NCBI GenBank assembly: GCA_012931725.1
Contig: CM022944.1
Coordinates: 65,170,823 to 65,234,822, forward strand
DNA from: Litsea cubeba
Taxonomy: Eukaryota; Streptophyta; Magnoliopsida; Laurales; Lauraceae
Direction of reading: 5' to 3'
Length of the DNA stretch: 64,000 bases
Shown here: positions 1 to 11,673 of the stretch, one piece after another
Position numbering within the stretch: position 1 is the stretch's first letter
Layout: each line of letters begins with the position of its first letter
Notes under the pieces: model-generated
What the model saw: only the letters and a program-made list of their open reading frames with translations
Databases searched by the model: none
Told to the model about the DNA's origin: nothing
Program-made: the position numbers and the translations under genes

Positions 1-1
1 G

Positions 2-232
2 AAAGTCCTATTATACAATTCCAGGTTGCACTTGTTCCCTGGAAAGTTGAAGTCTCGTTGGACTGGACCTTACATTGTTCATATTGTTCATCCCCATAGT
101 GCGGTTGAGGTCCAAAGTCCCAAGGACGGTAATATTTTCAAAGTCAATGGTCAAAGGTTGAAACCATTCTTGGAGAATGCTGTTCCGGAGGCTGAATCTA
201 CTCCTCTGGAAGATCTTGCCTACCAGGATTGA
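2..232 (+). CDS. Ty3/gypsy integrase C-terminal tail (partial)
   Basis: The frame is open from the window edge to a stop at 230-232. It reads as the C-terminal end of a gypsy-type integrase: a LFPGKLKSRWTGPY block, then a VEVQSPKDG strand and the closing FKVNGQRLKPF motif. That order is typical of the non-chromovirus (Athila/Tat) branch of Ty3/gypsy. The start lies upstream of the window, so no initiation codon is assigned. A purine-rich tract and an LTR-like sequence follow about 200 bp downstream, which fits the end of pol. Family placement comes from motif recognition only. Confidence 0.85.
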   Translation, partial: KVLLYNSRLHLFPGKLKSRWTGPYIVHIVHPHSAVEVQSPKDGNIFKVNGQRLKPFLENAVPEAESTPLEDLAYQD

Positions 233-418
233 TTGAGCATTGGATCTGACAGTGTATTTTCTGTGTATATTATGTACAATGATTACCTACTTTTGTTGTC
301 TTTTATTTTGTCTAACTTTGGCATGATGTTGCAATTCCAAGTTTTATAATTCTCAGGTGCCCTCCTGTACTTTTATCCCCCATGTTTCATTGATCATTTC
401 ATTTCATTTATTTAAACA

Positions 419-449
419 TCGAGGACGATGTTCATGCTGGGTTGGGGGG
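419..449 (+). other. Polypurine tract of gypsy element 1
   Basis: A CGAGGACGATG block is followed by GGGTTGGGGGG directly before a TG dinucleotide at 450. Athila/Tat elements commonly have this arrangement just before the 3' LTR, where the purine tract primes plus-strand DNA synthesis. Confidence 0.65.
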
Positions 450-1019
450 TGAGAACAAACATACTTGTCCATCTTTAGACAAGAACTTCACACTCTTTTT
501 GTTTGTTTTTCTAGGATTTTGAGGAAAATTTTCCAAAAAAAAAAAAAGGTTATTTGTGTTTGAAAAAGGAAACTTCAAAGAGGATTTTTATAAAATGAAG
601 ATACCTTGAATTTTGGAATTCTCGATGCTTTGGGAAAAAGAAAACAATGGTTTGTTAAGGATTTTGTGTATTGCAATTTGATGGATGCATTATCATTTTA
701 ATCATCATTTGAATTTTCACACATGCATTGATTTAGAAAATCTTGAAATCTTGATTTACACATGCATTTTTTTTAAGACTTGTAAAAATAATGTTTCATG
801 CATGTTTTGGATTTAAATCTTGGATGCATTTTTTTTTGAAAAATTTTTTTACAAATCAAGCTAGCCAATGTTTTAAAGTTTCAAATCTTTTATGGCATTT
901 TATGTTTCATGATTTTAAAGCACTTGGATTGGTTTAAATCATGTTTCCATGCTTGGTTAAATGGCCCAAAAACCCCCTCTAGAAAATACTTTAAAATATG
1001 TAAAGTTGGGATTTTTGTT

Positions 1020-1345
1020 TAAGGTTGTCGGTCAATCGACGTCATGCTGTCGGTCAACCGACAGTGGAACCGAGACCAACCGAGAGGCTTTGTCGGTTCC
1101 ATTTCCAGAGAGCTACAAATTTCAGACCTTCTCTGTCGGTCAGCTCGTCGGCTCTTGTCGGTCAACCGACAGTGCATAAAATGTAAGACCGAGAGCTCGT
1201 CGGTTCCAAAACCAGACAGCAACATTTTCAACATTTTTGTGCTGTCGGTTCATCTGTCGGTCCCTTGTCGGTCGAACTTTCAAAAAATATGACCGTTGCA
1301 TGCGACCGTTGAGCTGTCGGTCGACCGACACCTTGTTGTCGGCTG
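1020..1345 (+). repeat. Palindrome cluster, GTCGGTCRACCGAC type
   Basis: Repeated near-perfect palindromes built on GTCGGTCGACCGAC. Two cores with one change, GTCGGTCAACCGAC, sit near 1049 and 1159, a weaker one near 1027, and the perfect version at about 1317-1330. Half-sites (GTCGGTTCC, GACCGAGAG) fill the spacers. The cluster ends about 30 bp before the TATA box at 1376. It shares the phrase TCCATTTCCAGAGAGC with the cluster at 42718-42970, apart from one base, so the two are related. Confidence 0.75.
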
Positions 1346-2175
1346 ACCAACAGGTATCCGTTGGTAGCTTTTTTCTATAAAAGCAAGCTCATTCCTTTGG
1401 CCAAAGTTGATGATTTTTAAGCCATTCTTGAAGAGCTTTGAGGCCAAAGAAAGGGGAAGAGCTAAGGGAGGCTAATGGGTCATTAGGAAAAGCTAAAGCT
1501 TGGATTAATGAAGTTAAACCACTAAGTAAGCTTTGCCTTTTGTTAATCATATGTTTTATGCTTGGTCTAAATTATTGGTAAATGATTTTAAGCATATTAA
1601 CTATGATGTGTTGAATCATCTACTTCCTTTAATCTTTGATTTTATATCATAGGATTCTTCACTTAGATTCAAACAAAGTTTTGTTTTAAAACTTTACAAA
1701 TCATGTTTTATGAAAATCTTTGATTTCCTCTTTAGCATGATTCTATTTCTTGTTTGAATCTTCTTTGTTGTTTTCATACATTTAAACCTTAGTTAAATTA
1801 GTTTTTTGAAAACAACATTGCACATGCATCACTTGATTAGTCTTAATCATTTTCATACAACTTGTGATCTTTAGATTTTCATATCATTCACAAGTTTGTA
1901 ATTGTTCAAGTGATTTGCATTTGACTTCAATCATATCTTTTATGTGCTTTAAACTTAGAAATGCTTTAAGCATAAAATTTATTGGACTTAATTTTATCTT
2001 GATTGAAGTTCTACACACACACACCTCATGAGCATTCATCTTTGCATTTCTTAGTGTGTTGTGTGAGTTTGTTTTATAATTTCATATCCGCCTATTTAGA
2101 GGCAATTTATTTGAGCTTAAATTGTAACCTCTTAGAGTGTTTGTGAAGACACCTTCTTGAGAGAAAATCTTCTAT

Positions 2176-2280
2176 GTGTAGAGGTTATTGCTTAGCCTAA
2201 GAAAAGCATTGTGTAAAGGTTATTGCTTAGCCTAGAAAAGCATAGTTGTAGAGGTTATTGCTTAGCCTATTGAAAAGCAT
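2176..2280 (+). repeat. Three 35-bp tandem units
   Basis: The phrase AGGTTATTGCTTAGCCT recurs at 2182, 2217 and 2252, a period of 35 bp, each time followed by a GAAAAGCAT block. It lies within the LTR-like sequence, downstream of its TATA box. Confidence 0.85.
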
Positions 2281-2500
2281 ACTTAGTGGAAATCCGGTGG
2301 GGTGTTGAGTCACAAGCCGGTAGTGGATGTAGGCATTGAGGCCGAACCACTATAAATCTTTGTGTAGTGGTGATTGTTTTGTGGTGATTGTTTTGTTTAA
2401 GCTTCCGCATTTTATATGTTAATCATCACATGTGACTAGTTTATTTTAAAGAAATTAAAATTGGCCATCATTTGTCATTAAGTGTAGATCACCCTATTTA

Positions 2501-2528
2501 CCCCCCCCCCCCCCCCCCCCCCCCCCCC
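2501..2528 (+). repeat. Poly-C run of 28
   Basis: Uninterrupted 28-C run between TTTA and TCTAGGG. Homopolymers this long are error-prone in assembly, so the exact length is uncertain. Confidence 0.95.
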
Positions 2529-3577
2529 TCTAGGGTTAGGATCCCTTGGACTTTTCATGGTTTACTGTTTTGTTTAAGGAAAGGATTTTTGGAAAAGTGT
2601 TGAATCTTGATCCTTCACTTTTACATAGGTGGTATATATTTTCAAGGTTTTGAATGTGAAGCTATGATTTCCGTTTTTCTTTGACGATTAGATTGAAAAT
2701 ATGATGAAAAACCGACCCTTAGTCTTACAGTTTCCTGGTTCAACTAGATGGATTTTATCCACAAACTGGTGAATTAATTCGGGCACATGGAAAGGGCTGC
2801 CTATTGTTGGGGACTGTAAAAGAAGTGAAAAAATATATTTAGTTAGAAGTCTTGAAAAGAATAAAAAGTTTTGTGACTAGTTTGGGTTCATAGCCTTTTT
2901 AACCTTAGCCAGTAAGCCCGTAGGGGTATTTACATACCTAGTGCCCTAAAGCCATCTTGTTTGGGAGTTATTGGACTAATGCTCGTTACATGAGTTAATT
3001 AGAACACTTAAGGGACCTAGGCATCAAACTCACCACAAAGGAGACCTATCTGAAAAAAAAAATAGTGAGAAAGCCATCATGGTCTCCTTGAGAGGAATAC
3101 TGTTTTTCTTTACTGAGGTTAGGTTGCCCAAAATTTTGGATTGAAAATCATTTCCACGGAAGTTTCTAGCAGATCATTTGAGACTTATGTCTTTTTACTT
3201 ATGCACACTTTTCACCGTGCACGATCAACTTAGCATGATTTTGAGAATTTCCGACCAAGAGATAGGATTTGTGAACCGAATTTCAGATTTAACTTTGAAA
3301 ATTCTAAGAATCGAGAATATCGGGTGTTTATAAATCTTCTTTTGGAAAAGTTTCCTTTGGTTTTAAATTAAAAAAAAAAAGAATTTTGTGGCTAAATTCA
3401 CTGCAAACCCTCACGAGATAACACTCGTCCACTAGAGGTAATCTAGTGGTTTAACGGCTTATTGCACATGCTAAATGCAACCACGATTCCTGCGAAAGTG
3501 AGTTAGGATTCCTATTTTCAACATTTAATTTTACTTTTTTTGCTCGAGGACTAGCAAACTTTAGGCTTAGGGGTATT
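2529..3577 (+). other. Non-coding 3' internal region of gypsy element 2
   Basis: There is no credible ORF on either strand. It ends in a CTCGAGGACTAGCAAAC block and a short purine tract (GGCTTAGGGGTATT) directly before an LTR. I read it as the untranslated stretch between pol and the 3' LTR of an older gypsy element into which element 1 inserted. It could instead be one element with two purine tracts. Confidence 0.45.
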
Positions 3578-4913
3578 TGATATGCATGGCATAATACTAA
3601 TAACTACCATTTTATTTGAATTTGCTAGTTGTTTATTTTATCTTAAATGTTCTAATTATAACATTTTTCTTATTATGTAGGAATTAGAAGGAGCTGAGCA
3701 TATTTGAGCTTAATTCGGAGATGTCTAAAGCTAAAACACCATTTGAGAAAAGATATATACAAAGAGTATAGAGGCTTCTTGGAGGAGAGCTGAAATTTCA
3801 AGTTAGAGGTCATGAGTTCAAGACTCGGGGCATAATTATGACTATTTTGATCGTAACTTGTGACTCAAGACTCCGATTAAGGCAAAAATAGATGCGTTGG
3901 AAAGAGGACTCAAAGGAGAAGAATATCATGTCTCATGAGAATCTCCCAATTCTGACATTTAGGGGGTCAAAACAGGCTGTCAATTGGAGCGATATGAGGG
4001 ATGACGAATTTGAGTGATTTCTCTTTCTTTTTCTTTTTGTATTTTTTTTCTTTTAAGGGGAGGCTCTCTCTTGCTCTAGGGAGTAATTTTATTTTTCTTT
4101 AATCTTTGTTAGAAAGTGAAGGTGGAGATTGAGTAGTTTAATAAACAACTTTGAAGGCTTTCAATAATGGAGATTTGCTTCTTTATTGTTGTTTGTTCTA
4201 CAATGTTTGGCTAATCCGTGGATTAGGGTGGATGAGGAAACAAAAAACGGTGAGATCGTTACTTATAATTCTTCTATGTCTTTCCCTCATTATGCTTAAT
4301 GATTTAATAGATTCTCCATCATGAATGTTATTCAACTTCTGATTTTGTAAAGGTTATTTAGAATTTCTTTTATTTTTTATGCTTGATCTTGACATATCAT
4401 GTTTAAGTTAAATTCCTTTAATGGTTTGTGCTTGATTTTGATAAATAGTGATTAGAGTTTCAACATATTGAAGTGAAGGGAGTCATATGTACTAATTAGA
4501 GAATTGAATTTTTAAGAAAAAGGGTTTTCAAAGCTAAATCCTCCGATCCAAGGCAGTTGCTTGCACATTGGATTGAGTTTTGTTGGGATAAGACTATGAA
4601 GTAATTTTGAAATGATTAAATTTTTTTTGGTGAAATCCAATACCTTGATATCTCTTTTTCTGATTAGTTTGTGTTTAGATTTCATTTGATATTATTTTAG
4701 TTATTAATTTCTTTATTAATTGTGGTTTTAAAATCCCTAGTGTGAAAACTGATTGATGATTTTTAAATTTTATTTCTACAAATTTCTATGGATCGACCTG
4801 TATTTATCATTATCTACTTAATAGAAAGTTGTGTCATTGTGGTTAATTAATTTGAGCACATCGTGTTTTTGGTTGAATGTTTTCAAATAAGGTTTGGGTT
4901 GGGTCATGTATCA
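3578..4913 (+). repeat. 3' LTR of gypsy element 2
   Basis: The 1,336-bp LTR is bounded by the inverted pair TGATA (3578-3582) and TATCA (4909-4913), directly after a polypurine tract. Near its end is the phrase ATGGATCGACCTGTATTTATC, which resembles the ends of Athila/Tat LTRs. The matching 5' LTR is not in the window, so the target-site duplication cannot be checked. It is the last repeat before the upstream region of the glucanase gene. Confidence 0.7.
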
Positions 4914-6026
4914 ACAGGGGCTGACACGACAATGACCAAACGCGGCTCCTTCCGTCCCTCCCTCTTTTTTCTTGGGTGTTAATTACCCCCTTGTTTCCAT
5001 CTCTTTTTCTTGGGTGTTAATTGCCCCCCCGGTTTCCATCTGCTGTGCACTTTTTGGCGGATTCTCCATTCGTACTCGAAAAAAAAAAAAAAAAAAAAAA
5101 AACCTAAAAAAGGTATTCCAATGCCACACTGTCCTTAGCTTTGTTCCTTCACAAACCGGTCCACTTTCCTTTCACGCTATCTTCGGTTTGGTTTTCTTTT
5201 CTTTCCCAATGTTACCAGTTTAGGTTTTTACTCACTCACTTACATTTTCCAGATATCCATCCATCTGTTATTGGGATCCATTTTCAGATTATTTGGAGCT
5301 ATGGTCTAGCAGCTTTCAACCAGTATGTGGGCCTTCTCAACGGCTTGAAAAGAAAACGATAACTCCAACTTTACATTGCACCCTTTTGCATCTGCTTTGG
5401 GGGGTTTTCCTGGAGGTTTTGGAGCTCTTGAACAAAACCCTAGTGTTATTTTTGGATTGCTTGTTTGAGGTTTTGGATCAGCTTATTTTAACTCTCTCTT
5501 GCCCTATCTAAGCTCTTGATTTCCCTTCTCTGTTTTTTTTTTTTCTTTTTTTCCCTATCTTTTTGCACCAGTCAAGCTGTTACTTGTTTTTTACTCTTCT
5601 TTTAATAGATACTTGTAGAGATTCTTATTACACCATGAAAGGAAGCTATGGATAAGAATCATCTTAGTTTTCATGGGATCTTAAGGCCCTAAGATGCTTG
5701 TTGGATTTCAGTGGTTCTCGATCTCTGAATTCGAGCTTGTTGCAGCTTTTCAGATGTGGGTTTACTTTTGAGGCATGATGCCCTCTCTCTAAATTTATTT
5801 TTGAAGTGCTTTCAATAATTTTCATTGCCTACTAGTGCTAGGTTTACTCTACTTCCACTACCCACTTCAGTCACAGTTCCAGTTCTCAGTTTTCTCTGGG
5901 TTTCAAATCTGTAACCTGTTTTTGAGTGTGGGAGTAGTTTTGTGCTTTTTAAATCCTTCAATGCAAGTTGTAGTTTAAGGCCCTTTACATTTCTGATTTT
6001 GAAGCTTGAGGTGGATTTCAGGGGAG
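4914..6026 (+). promoter_or_regulatory. Upstream region and probable 5' leader of the glucanase gene
   Basis: About 1.1 kb lies between the gypsy LTR and the ATG at 6027. It has a direct duplication of TTTTTCTTGGGTGTTAATT (near 4965 and 5006), an A-run near 5079-5102, and pyrimidine-rich stretches of the kind seen in plant 5' leaders. I see no convincing TATA box, so the transcription start is not assigned. Small ORFs here have no recognisable product. Confidence 0.4.
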
Positions 6027-6358
6027 ATGGGGCGGTTCTCTGTCTTCTTTACAGTGGTTTCATGGTTTTGTGTGGTGGGTTCAGTGAGTGGTATTGGAGC
6101 TAACTTGGGTAGCCAAGCAAGCCACCCTCTGGCACCTGATATAGTGGTGAGGCTACTGAGGAACAATGGGTTTCAGAAAGTGAAGCTGTTTGACGCAGAT
6201 CCGGGTATTTTGAGAGCCCTGGGGAAGACAGGGATTGAGGTGATGGTGGGGATTCCAAATGACATGCTGGCCACTATGGCTACCAGTCTCAAGGCAGCTG
6301 AGCAATGGGTTTCTAAGAATGTCTCTTCATATATCTCCGACAATGGGGTCAACATCAG
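6027..6358 (+). CDS. Glucan endo-1,3-beta-glucosidase (GH17), exon 1
   Basis: Encodes residues 1-110 plus two bases of codon 111. I chose the ATG at 6027; the open frame reaches back a few codons, but only to a TTG. Residues 1-22 form a hydrophobic signal peptide ending near SVSG, followed by IGANLGSQASHPL, the usual GH17 N-terminal strand (many family members have W where this has L). Further GH17 motifs are VRLLRNNGFQKVKLFD and ALGKTGIEVMVGIPN. The exon ends AACATCAG before GTGAGAG, a good donor. The product would hydrolyse or remodel beta-1,3-glucan (callose) at the cell surface. Its partner is exon 2 at 38968-40087: the split codon joins as AGG, and the protein continues through the conserved catalytic strand without a frame change. 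Confidence 0.92.
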
Positions 6359-8379
6359 GTGAGAGATTTTCCTCTTCCTCCTCCTCCTCTCCCCTTCATT
6401 CGGAGAACAACTTATTGACAAGGATAAAACTTGTCTTTATGGTGGTTGGCTTGACTCTTCTGCTTACTGCTTTTGGGTTTTAATTGGGTTCATTAAAATC
6501 TAACAGTGATGGTAGATAATTTGTAAATTAAACCCCAAGGTTGACTAAAATCTGGTGTGTTTGTGCAGCGAGAGGTTTCTGCTCTCAGTAGATTTTCATT
6601 TCCGGGATAGAGAGGAATCCTGGATTCCTGCCCCTCATATGGAAATTTGAAGCCCTCTCAGTCTGAAAAAAAATCAGTTCATTTTTTTTTTTCCATTTCC
6701 ACGAGTAAAATGCATGTACCAAATGATGGAAAAAGGGGCTGCACGGAAATTCAAAACAATTCTCCTCTTTACCGCGGATTGCTCTCAATGCACAAACGCA
6801 CCCTTATACAGCACTATGTGATTCAGCTTGAATTTTAGTTGCAGAAGTTGAAAACAATCGCAGAAGTTGAAAACAATCATAGGTTCACTAGAAATTAAAG
6901 TGTTCGCATTAAAAGCAGTTGGTTTAAAACTCTAGAGTTTGTCTTCTCTCTTGGAATAATGGAAGTTCAATTGAAGATAACAGTCTGATGCATCAATGAC
7001 TTTATAGGTTGCTATGGCATGGGATAGAACTGACATATATATGACTTGGAATGTTAAAAAGTTAGTTTGTTAGGGCCCATATCGTATCTACCTTTTCTGT
7101 ATGCATAGAAAGATTTCCATGTTTCATGATCGTTGAAGTTAATTTCTTTCTTATTATTTATTCAGAACTTATTAAACCTAAATATTTGAGTATATTAATG
7201 CTCCAATGATGGCGATGCTCATGATGTGGTTCTCTGAAAACTCATACAATTCAATTTGATTAAAAAAATCTTCTACATTTACATTTTATATCAATGATTT
7301 TGATGGTTTCAGTTTCTGGCTTTATAACTTTTGATTTAGGGGGTAAGGGTGTTTTACTTTTTAGCCCCCTACTTTTCATGTCTTGCTCATTATCTTGTAA
7401 TTCCACGTCATTGAGAGTTTTTGGCTCGTTAGCATGATTAGTAACTTGGTCACAGTAGCAACAGCTTCGGAAACACTGCTTTCTGTCGTGTGATGGATCT
7501 TTCATTTGAGAATTATTGTTGGCGTGATTGTCTGGGATCACATTTTCATGATATGAACAATTTTATTTGGTAAATTACAATAAATAAAAGATCATTTTCG
7601 ATATAGTTGGTGTTGTGGTTTCTTGACATCTTGATGAGACCATTTTTTCTGTTTCACTTCTTACATTAGTTTTCTAATAGATTTGTCAACATAGACAAAG
7701 AGAAGAAATTAGATCGCGGGGTTTGTTCTTTGCATCATATACAGTTGTGAAGTTTAATTATCTTGTTCCATCGTAAGATGGAGTTTGGCTTAGATATTCT
7801 CCTTAAGTGGTGTAGCTCATGGTTTGCATGGTTTATGATTTTGGGATTTGAATAGCATTGTTAATTGTTTTTTTGAGTGAAAATGTTGCTGTATGGTTTA
7901 CTTCTAATTGAAGAGTTTCTGTTGTCCAAGTATGTATGTTGCTCACTTCCATTCGAGGAGATGGGAATAATGCCTTGTCGAATAAGTGTGTACATGTACA
8001 TATTTCCAATGTAGTATTTTTGTCTTGTGCTCTGCGTAATAAGATAACCTGAGTTTTCTTCGATTTCAGTTTCTTGAGTGTTGTAGTTTCATAAATAAAT
8101 AATAAATACTGAACGCAAGTACCATCAAATCTTAAATAGTTTACACAGGATAACAGCAACATGGTCTTTAAACTTGACGCCTGAACCCCAACATATTATA
8201 CTGGATCAAAGAGTAAGGTGAAAACAATCATCATCATAATCAAAGCCTTGTCCCAACTATGACCTTACTAATTATAGAGCCAAGGTAGTGGAAATATTCA
8301 CTTTGTGGTATCGCATGGTCTTCAATTCTCACAGTAGTTTCAGCTCTTTCTATATGCCCACTGAATTTACAATCCATAT
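6359..8379 (+). other. Intron stretch with no recognisable feature
   Basis: AT-rich sequence with only short, unrelated ORFs on both strands. I see no TE motif, inverted repeat or RNA gene. It is probably the original proximal part of the intron. Confidence 0.5.
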
Positions 8380-8549
8380 TGTAGAAGATAACAGGCCCAG
8401 CCCAACAAAGGCCCATGTACAGCCTCCCACACGTGCGATATACTCAAGATTGTATACCTGTGATTTAGTAGTTGATTTCTCTCATTCCATGTATAGGATA
8501 GGATATATTCTTTCCATTCTTTATTGGGCTGGGCCTGTTATCTTCTACA
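8380..8549. mobile_element. 170-bp element with 26-bp perfect inverted ends and CATAT duplication
   Basis: The first 26 bases (8380-8405, starting TGTAGAAGATAACAGG) are the exact reverse complement of the last 26 (8524-8549). CATAT occurs directly on both sides (8375-8379 and 8550-8554), a perfect 5-bp target-site duplication. TG...CA ends plus 5 bp fit a tiny LTR-type (solo LTR/TRIM) element; the unusually long inverted ends would also fit a MITE. It contains no coding sequence. Confidence 0.85.
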
Positions 8550-9180
8550 CATATTCCATGAAAAAAAAGTTACAATCCATATATTCCGTCTTTGTACGGC
8601 TTATTGGATTCGAAAGCCTCCCGCCATCTCTTGAGCTTTGCATTCACACCATCTCTTGATTCATCTAACAACACAATATCATCTGCAAATAACATGCATC
8701 AAGGTACCTCTTCTTCAATATGAGCAGTTAACTCATCCATAATCAGTGCAAAATAATAAGGGCTTAGGGCTGACCCCTAATGCAAATCTATAGTCACAAG
8801 GAACTCCTCTGTCTCTCCGCAAGTCGTTCTCACACTCGTTACTGCTCCTTCATACATATTTTTAATAATTTCAATATAACCTCTTGGACCATTCATTTTA
8901 TTTCAAATCTACGAAATTAAATCTGTAAGTACCCTGTCGTAGGCCTTTTCTAGATTGATGCAGACCATATACAGGTTTTTCCTCATTGCTCGAGATTTTT
9001 CCATTAATAAGTGAGAAGAGAGCTTCCATCGTTGACCTCCCTGGCATAAAAGCAAATTGATTTTCAAATATCTTGGTCTTCTCTCTAAGTGTTTGCTCCA
9101 TTATTCTCTCCCATATTTTCATAGTATGACTCATAAGTTTAATCCCATGATAGTTGGTACAATTTTGTATGTCTCCCTTG

Positions 9181-11673
9181 CATGGATGAAAATATCGACT
9201 ATTACGTAGCGTAGCGGCCGATAAATCGGGTATAGCGGCCATGACCGCTACGCTAAACGTGAAATAGCGCCGTTCACATCTGTATCGGTGTGGCTATTTA
9301 CCTGTAGCGGCCGATATGCACCGATACGTTGCGTATCCTATATTAAAAAAAAAAAATTGTTTGACTAGAGGAAGAAGATGAAAAAAAAAAAGGAAAAGAA
9401 GAAAAAAATTACTGAGAATAGATGCAGGAAACATACCTGTCCTCACTCCAGCAGCGGCAGCGGGCGGCAGTAGAGGTAGCAGCGGATGGCTGCGCAGAGG
9501 CGGTGGCAGAGGAGCGCCTCTTCTTCTTCTTTTTCTCTTTTCTTTTTTCTCTCCCCCTTCTCGGTTTTTGTTGACCATTGTGTTGGGAATGGCAGCAGGC
9601 ACCAAAACCCATTTAATTTCAGATTTGGTTTTAATTCATTTCATTAGGGGGACTTAATGAGCCCTATTTAAGTTCTAAACAAAAAAATTAAATGGAGCCC
9701 CTCTTTTATTTCTCGATTTGTGTGCGTCAACCCCTAAACCTATTTAATTTCAGCCCTGGTTTTTATTCATTAGGGGGCACTTAATGAGCCATATTTAAGT
9801 TTTAAACAAAAATTAGATGGAGCCCCTCTTTTGTTTTTCAATTTGTGTGTGTCAACCCCCTCTTTTATTGAATCATTAGAGGGCACTTATGGACAGTTTG
9901 AAAGGCATACATAGAGGGCACTTATGGATAGTTTAAACCAAACCAAACAACCAAGCCTTTTCCCACTAGGTGGGGTCGGCTATATGGATTTGACGACGCC
10001 AATCAAATCTGTTTAGGGCCATATCCTCCGTTAGATCCATGTAGGCAAGATCATGTTTAATAGTTTCTTTCCAACTTCTCTTGGGTCTCCCTCTCCCTCT
10101 CCTACTCTTGGCAAACTCCATGCTTTCACACCTTTTAACAGGTGCCTCTGCTGGACGCCTTCTAACATGGCCGAACCATCTCAGTCAATTTTCTCTCATT
10201 TTATCTCCAATCGGTACTATTCCTATTATGCCCCTATTCTCCTCATTCCTAATCCTATCTCTCCTTGTGATCCCGCACATCCATCTTAGCATTCTCATCT
10301 CCGTAACTTCCATCTTCTTGACATGATTATGCTTTACTGCCCAACACTCTGATCCATATAACAACGCTGACCGTACCGCCACCTTATAATACTTTCCTTT
10401 AACCTTGAGGGGGACTTTCCGATCACACAAGACCCCCGAAGCACTCCTCCATTTGGTCCACTCGGCTTGAATCCTGTGACTTACATCAGTATCAATCCCT
10501 CCATCCTGTTGCACCATAGATCCAAGGTACCTAAAGTTTTCTTTTTCTACTATCTTTTGTGTGCCCAAACTTACTTCTATGTTACCAGGTGTCCTACTTT
10601 GACTAGACTTGCATTCCATATATTCCGTTTTGCATCGACTTAGCCTAAACCCTTTTGTCTCTAATGTTTTCCGCCACAATTCAAGTTTAGGATTCACTCC
10701 TCTCGTCTCATCCACTAAAATAATGTCATCTGCAAATAGCATACACCACGGCACCTCATCCTGGATATGTCTTGTAATCTTATCTATAACTAGGGCAAAC
10801 AAGTACGGGCTTAACGCTGAGCCTTGGTGTAGACCAATCGTGATAGGAAACTCCTTAGTTTCGCCGCCAGTCGTCCTTATAGATGTCAGGCATAAATAAA
10901 AATTAAATGGACCGCTCTTTTATTTCATTAAAGGCCACTTATGGGTACCTTAAAGGTATAAATAAAATTTAAATAAACCCTCTGAAAAAATAAGACCTGA
11001 AGCACCTAATGCCTTTGACCATTGTTGGGCTCCACAATGGGGCCTACATGTAAAAATAAAAAAGTCAAGGCTTAGCCTAATATTGCTTAATTGAAATCAA
11101 GGCCTTAGCCAAATTTCACTCTACTTGAAAACAGAGCTCAATCAAATTTCACTCTAATTAGAAATAAGATCATAGCCAATTTTTGCACTAATTGAAAACA
11201 GTGCTTAACCAAAGTGAACTCTAATAAGAAATAGGGCCTTAACCAATGTGCCCTTTTCTCTCTAATAGGAAATAGAGTCCTAATCAACTTCCTCTTTAAC
11301 AGAAAAATTTCCCCCATATAAATACAACTGTGAAATGTGATATTCTAAGTAACGGTACTGGTACTGGTAATATATTGATGACAACGTTTATTATAAGCAT
11401 TTTATTAGTTTTTAAGTTAACATAACGAAGCAACATAAAATACATGTGAAAAAAATGATCATTACTATTATTTTCTATTCATATAGCGATACAGGATCTC
11501 ATATAACGAGGGGACCTCTACACCCCCTTATCTAAGTTAACTTTTTCCAAAAAAAAAAAAAAAATCAATATTTTGGATTTTTTAGAATTTTTTCAGATTT
11601 TTTTGACAATTTTTTCAAAACGAACCGCTATGTAACCCTGTTACGCCCGCCGCTACCACTATTTTCATCCTTG
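9181..11673. mobile_element. Non-autonomous hAT-type element (2.5 kb) inside the LINE
   Basis: The 8-bp CTCCCTTG duplication is perfect (9173-9180 and 11674-11681). The ends are inverted: CATGGATGAAAATA on the left and the reverse complement of CAAGGATGAAAATA on the right. Subterminal sequence is rich in AGCGGCC/CGCTAC words, as in hAT elements. No transposase is present. The interior has repeated blocks (GGGCACTTATGG, AATGGAGCCCCTCTTTT), a GC-rich alanine/proline-coding-like patch near 9430-9520 that may be a captured gene fragment, and a second LINE fragment. Deleting this element restores the host LINE reading, which confirms the boundaries. Confidence 0.85.
9934..10889 (-). pseudogene. 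5'-truncated RTE-like LINE fragment inside the hAT element
   Basis: The minus-strand frame 10802-10185 has the RT active-site region WCMLFADDIILVDET, then RTPGNIEVSLGTQKIVEKENFRYLG and LLYGSECWAVK, which are the RT palm and C-terminal part of RTE-clade LINEs. A frame break follows near 10185. The element's 3' end is marked by CCTAGTGGGAAAAGGCTTGG with a (TTTGG)n-type tail near 9934-9965, seen here as its complement. It is almost the same sequence as the copy at 15031-16043 but in the opposite orientation. I found no clean target duplication. Confidence 0.85.

Larger units (their letters stand above)
450..2528 (+). repeat. Probable 3' LTR of gypsy element 1
   Basis: The LTR-like stretch starts TGAGAAC right after the polypurine tract. 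A TATAAAAG box at 1376-1383 is followed by a transcribed-looking leader and a candidate splice donor near 1526. A palindrome cluster (1020-1345) lies just upstream of the TATA box. Three 35-bp tandem units lie at 2176-2280, and a run of 28 C ends the stretch. The right boundary is not proven: no CA end or target duplication could be assigned because the partner LTR is outside the window. Confidence 0.5.

Noticed and set aside
6027..6358. Treating exon 1 as a truncated glucanase pseudogene separate from 38968-40087
   Set aside because: Donor, acceptor, phase and protein motif all fit a single joined gene without any correction.
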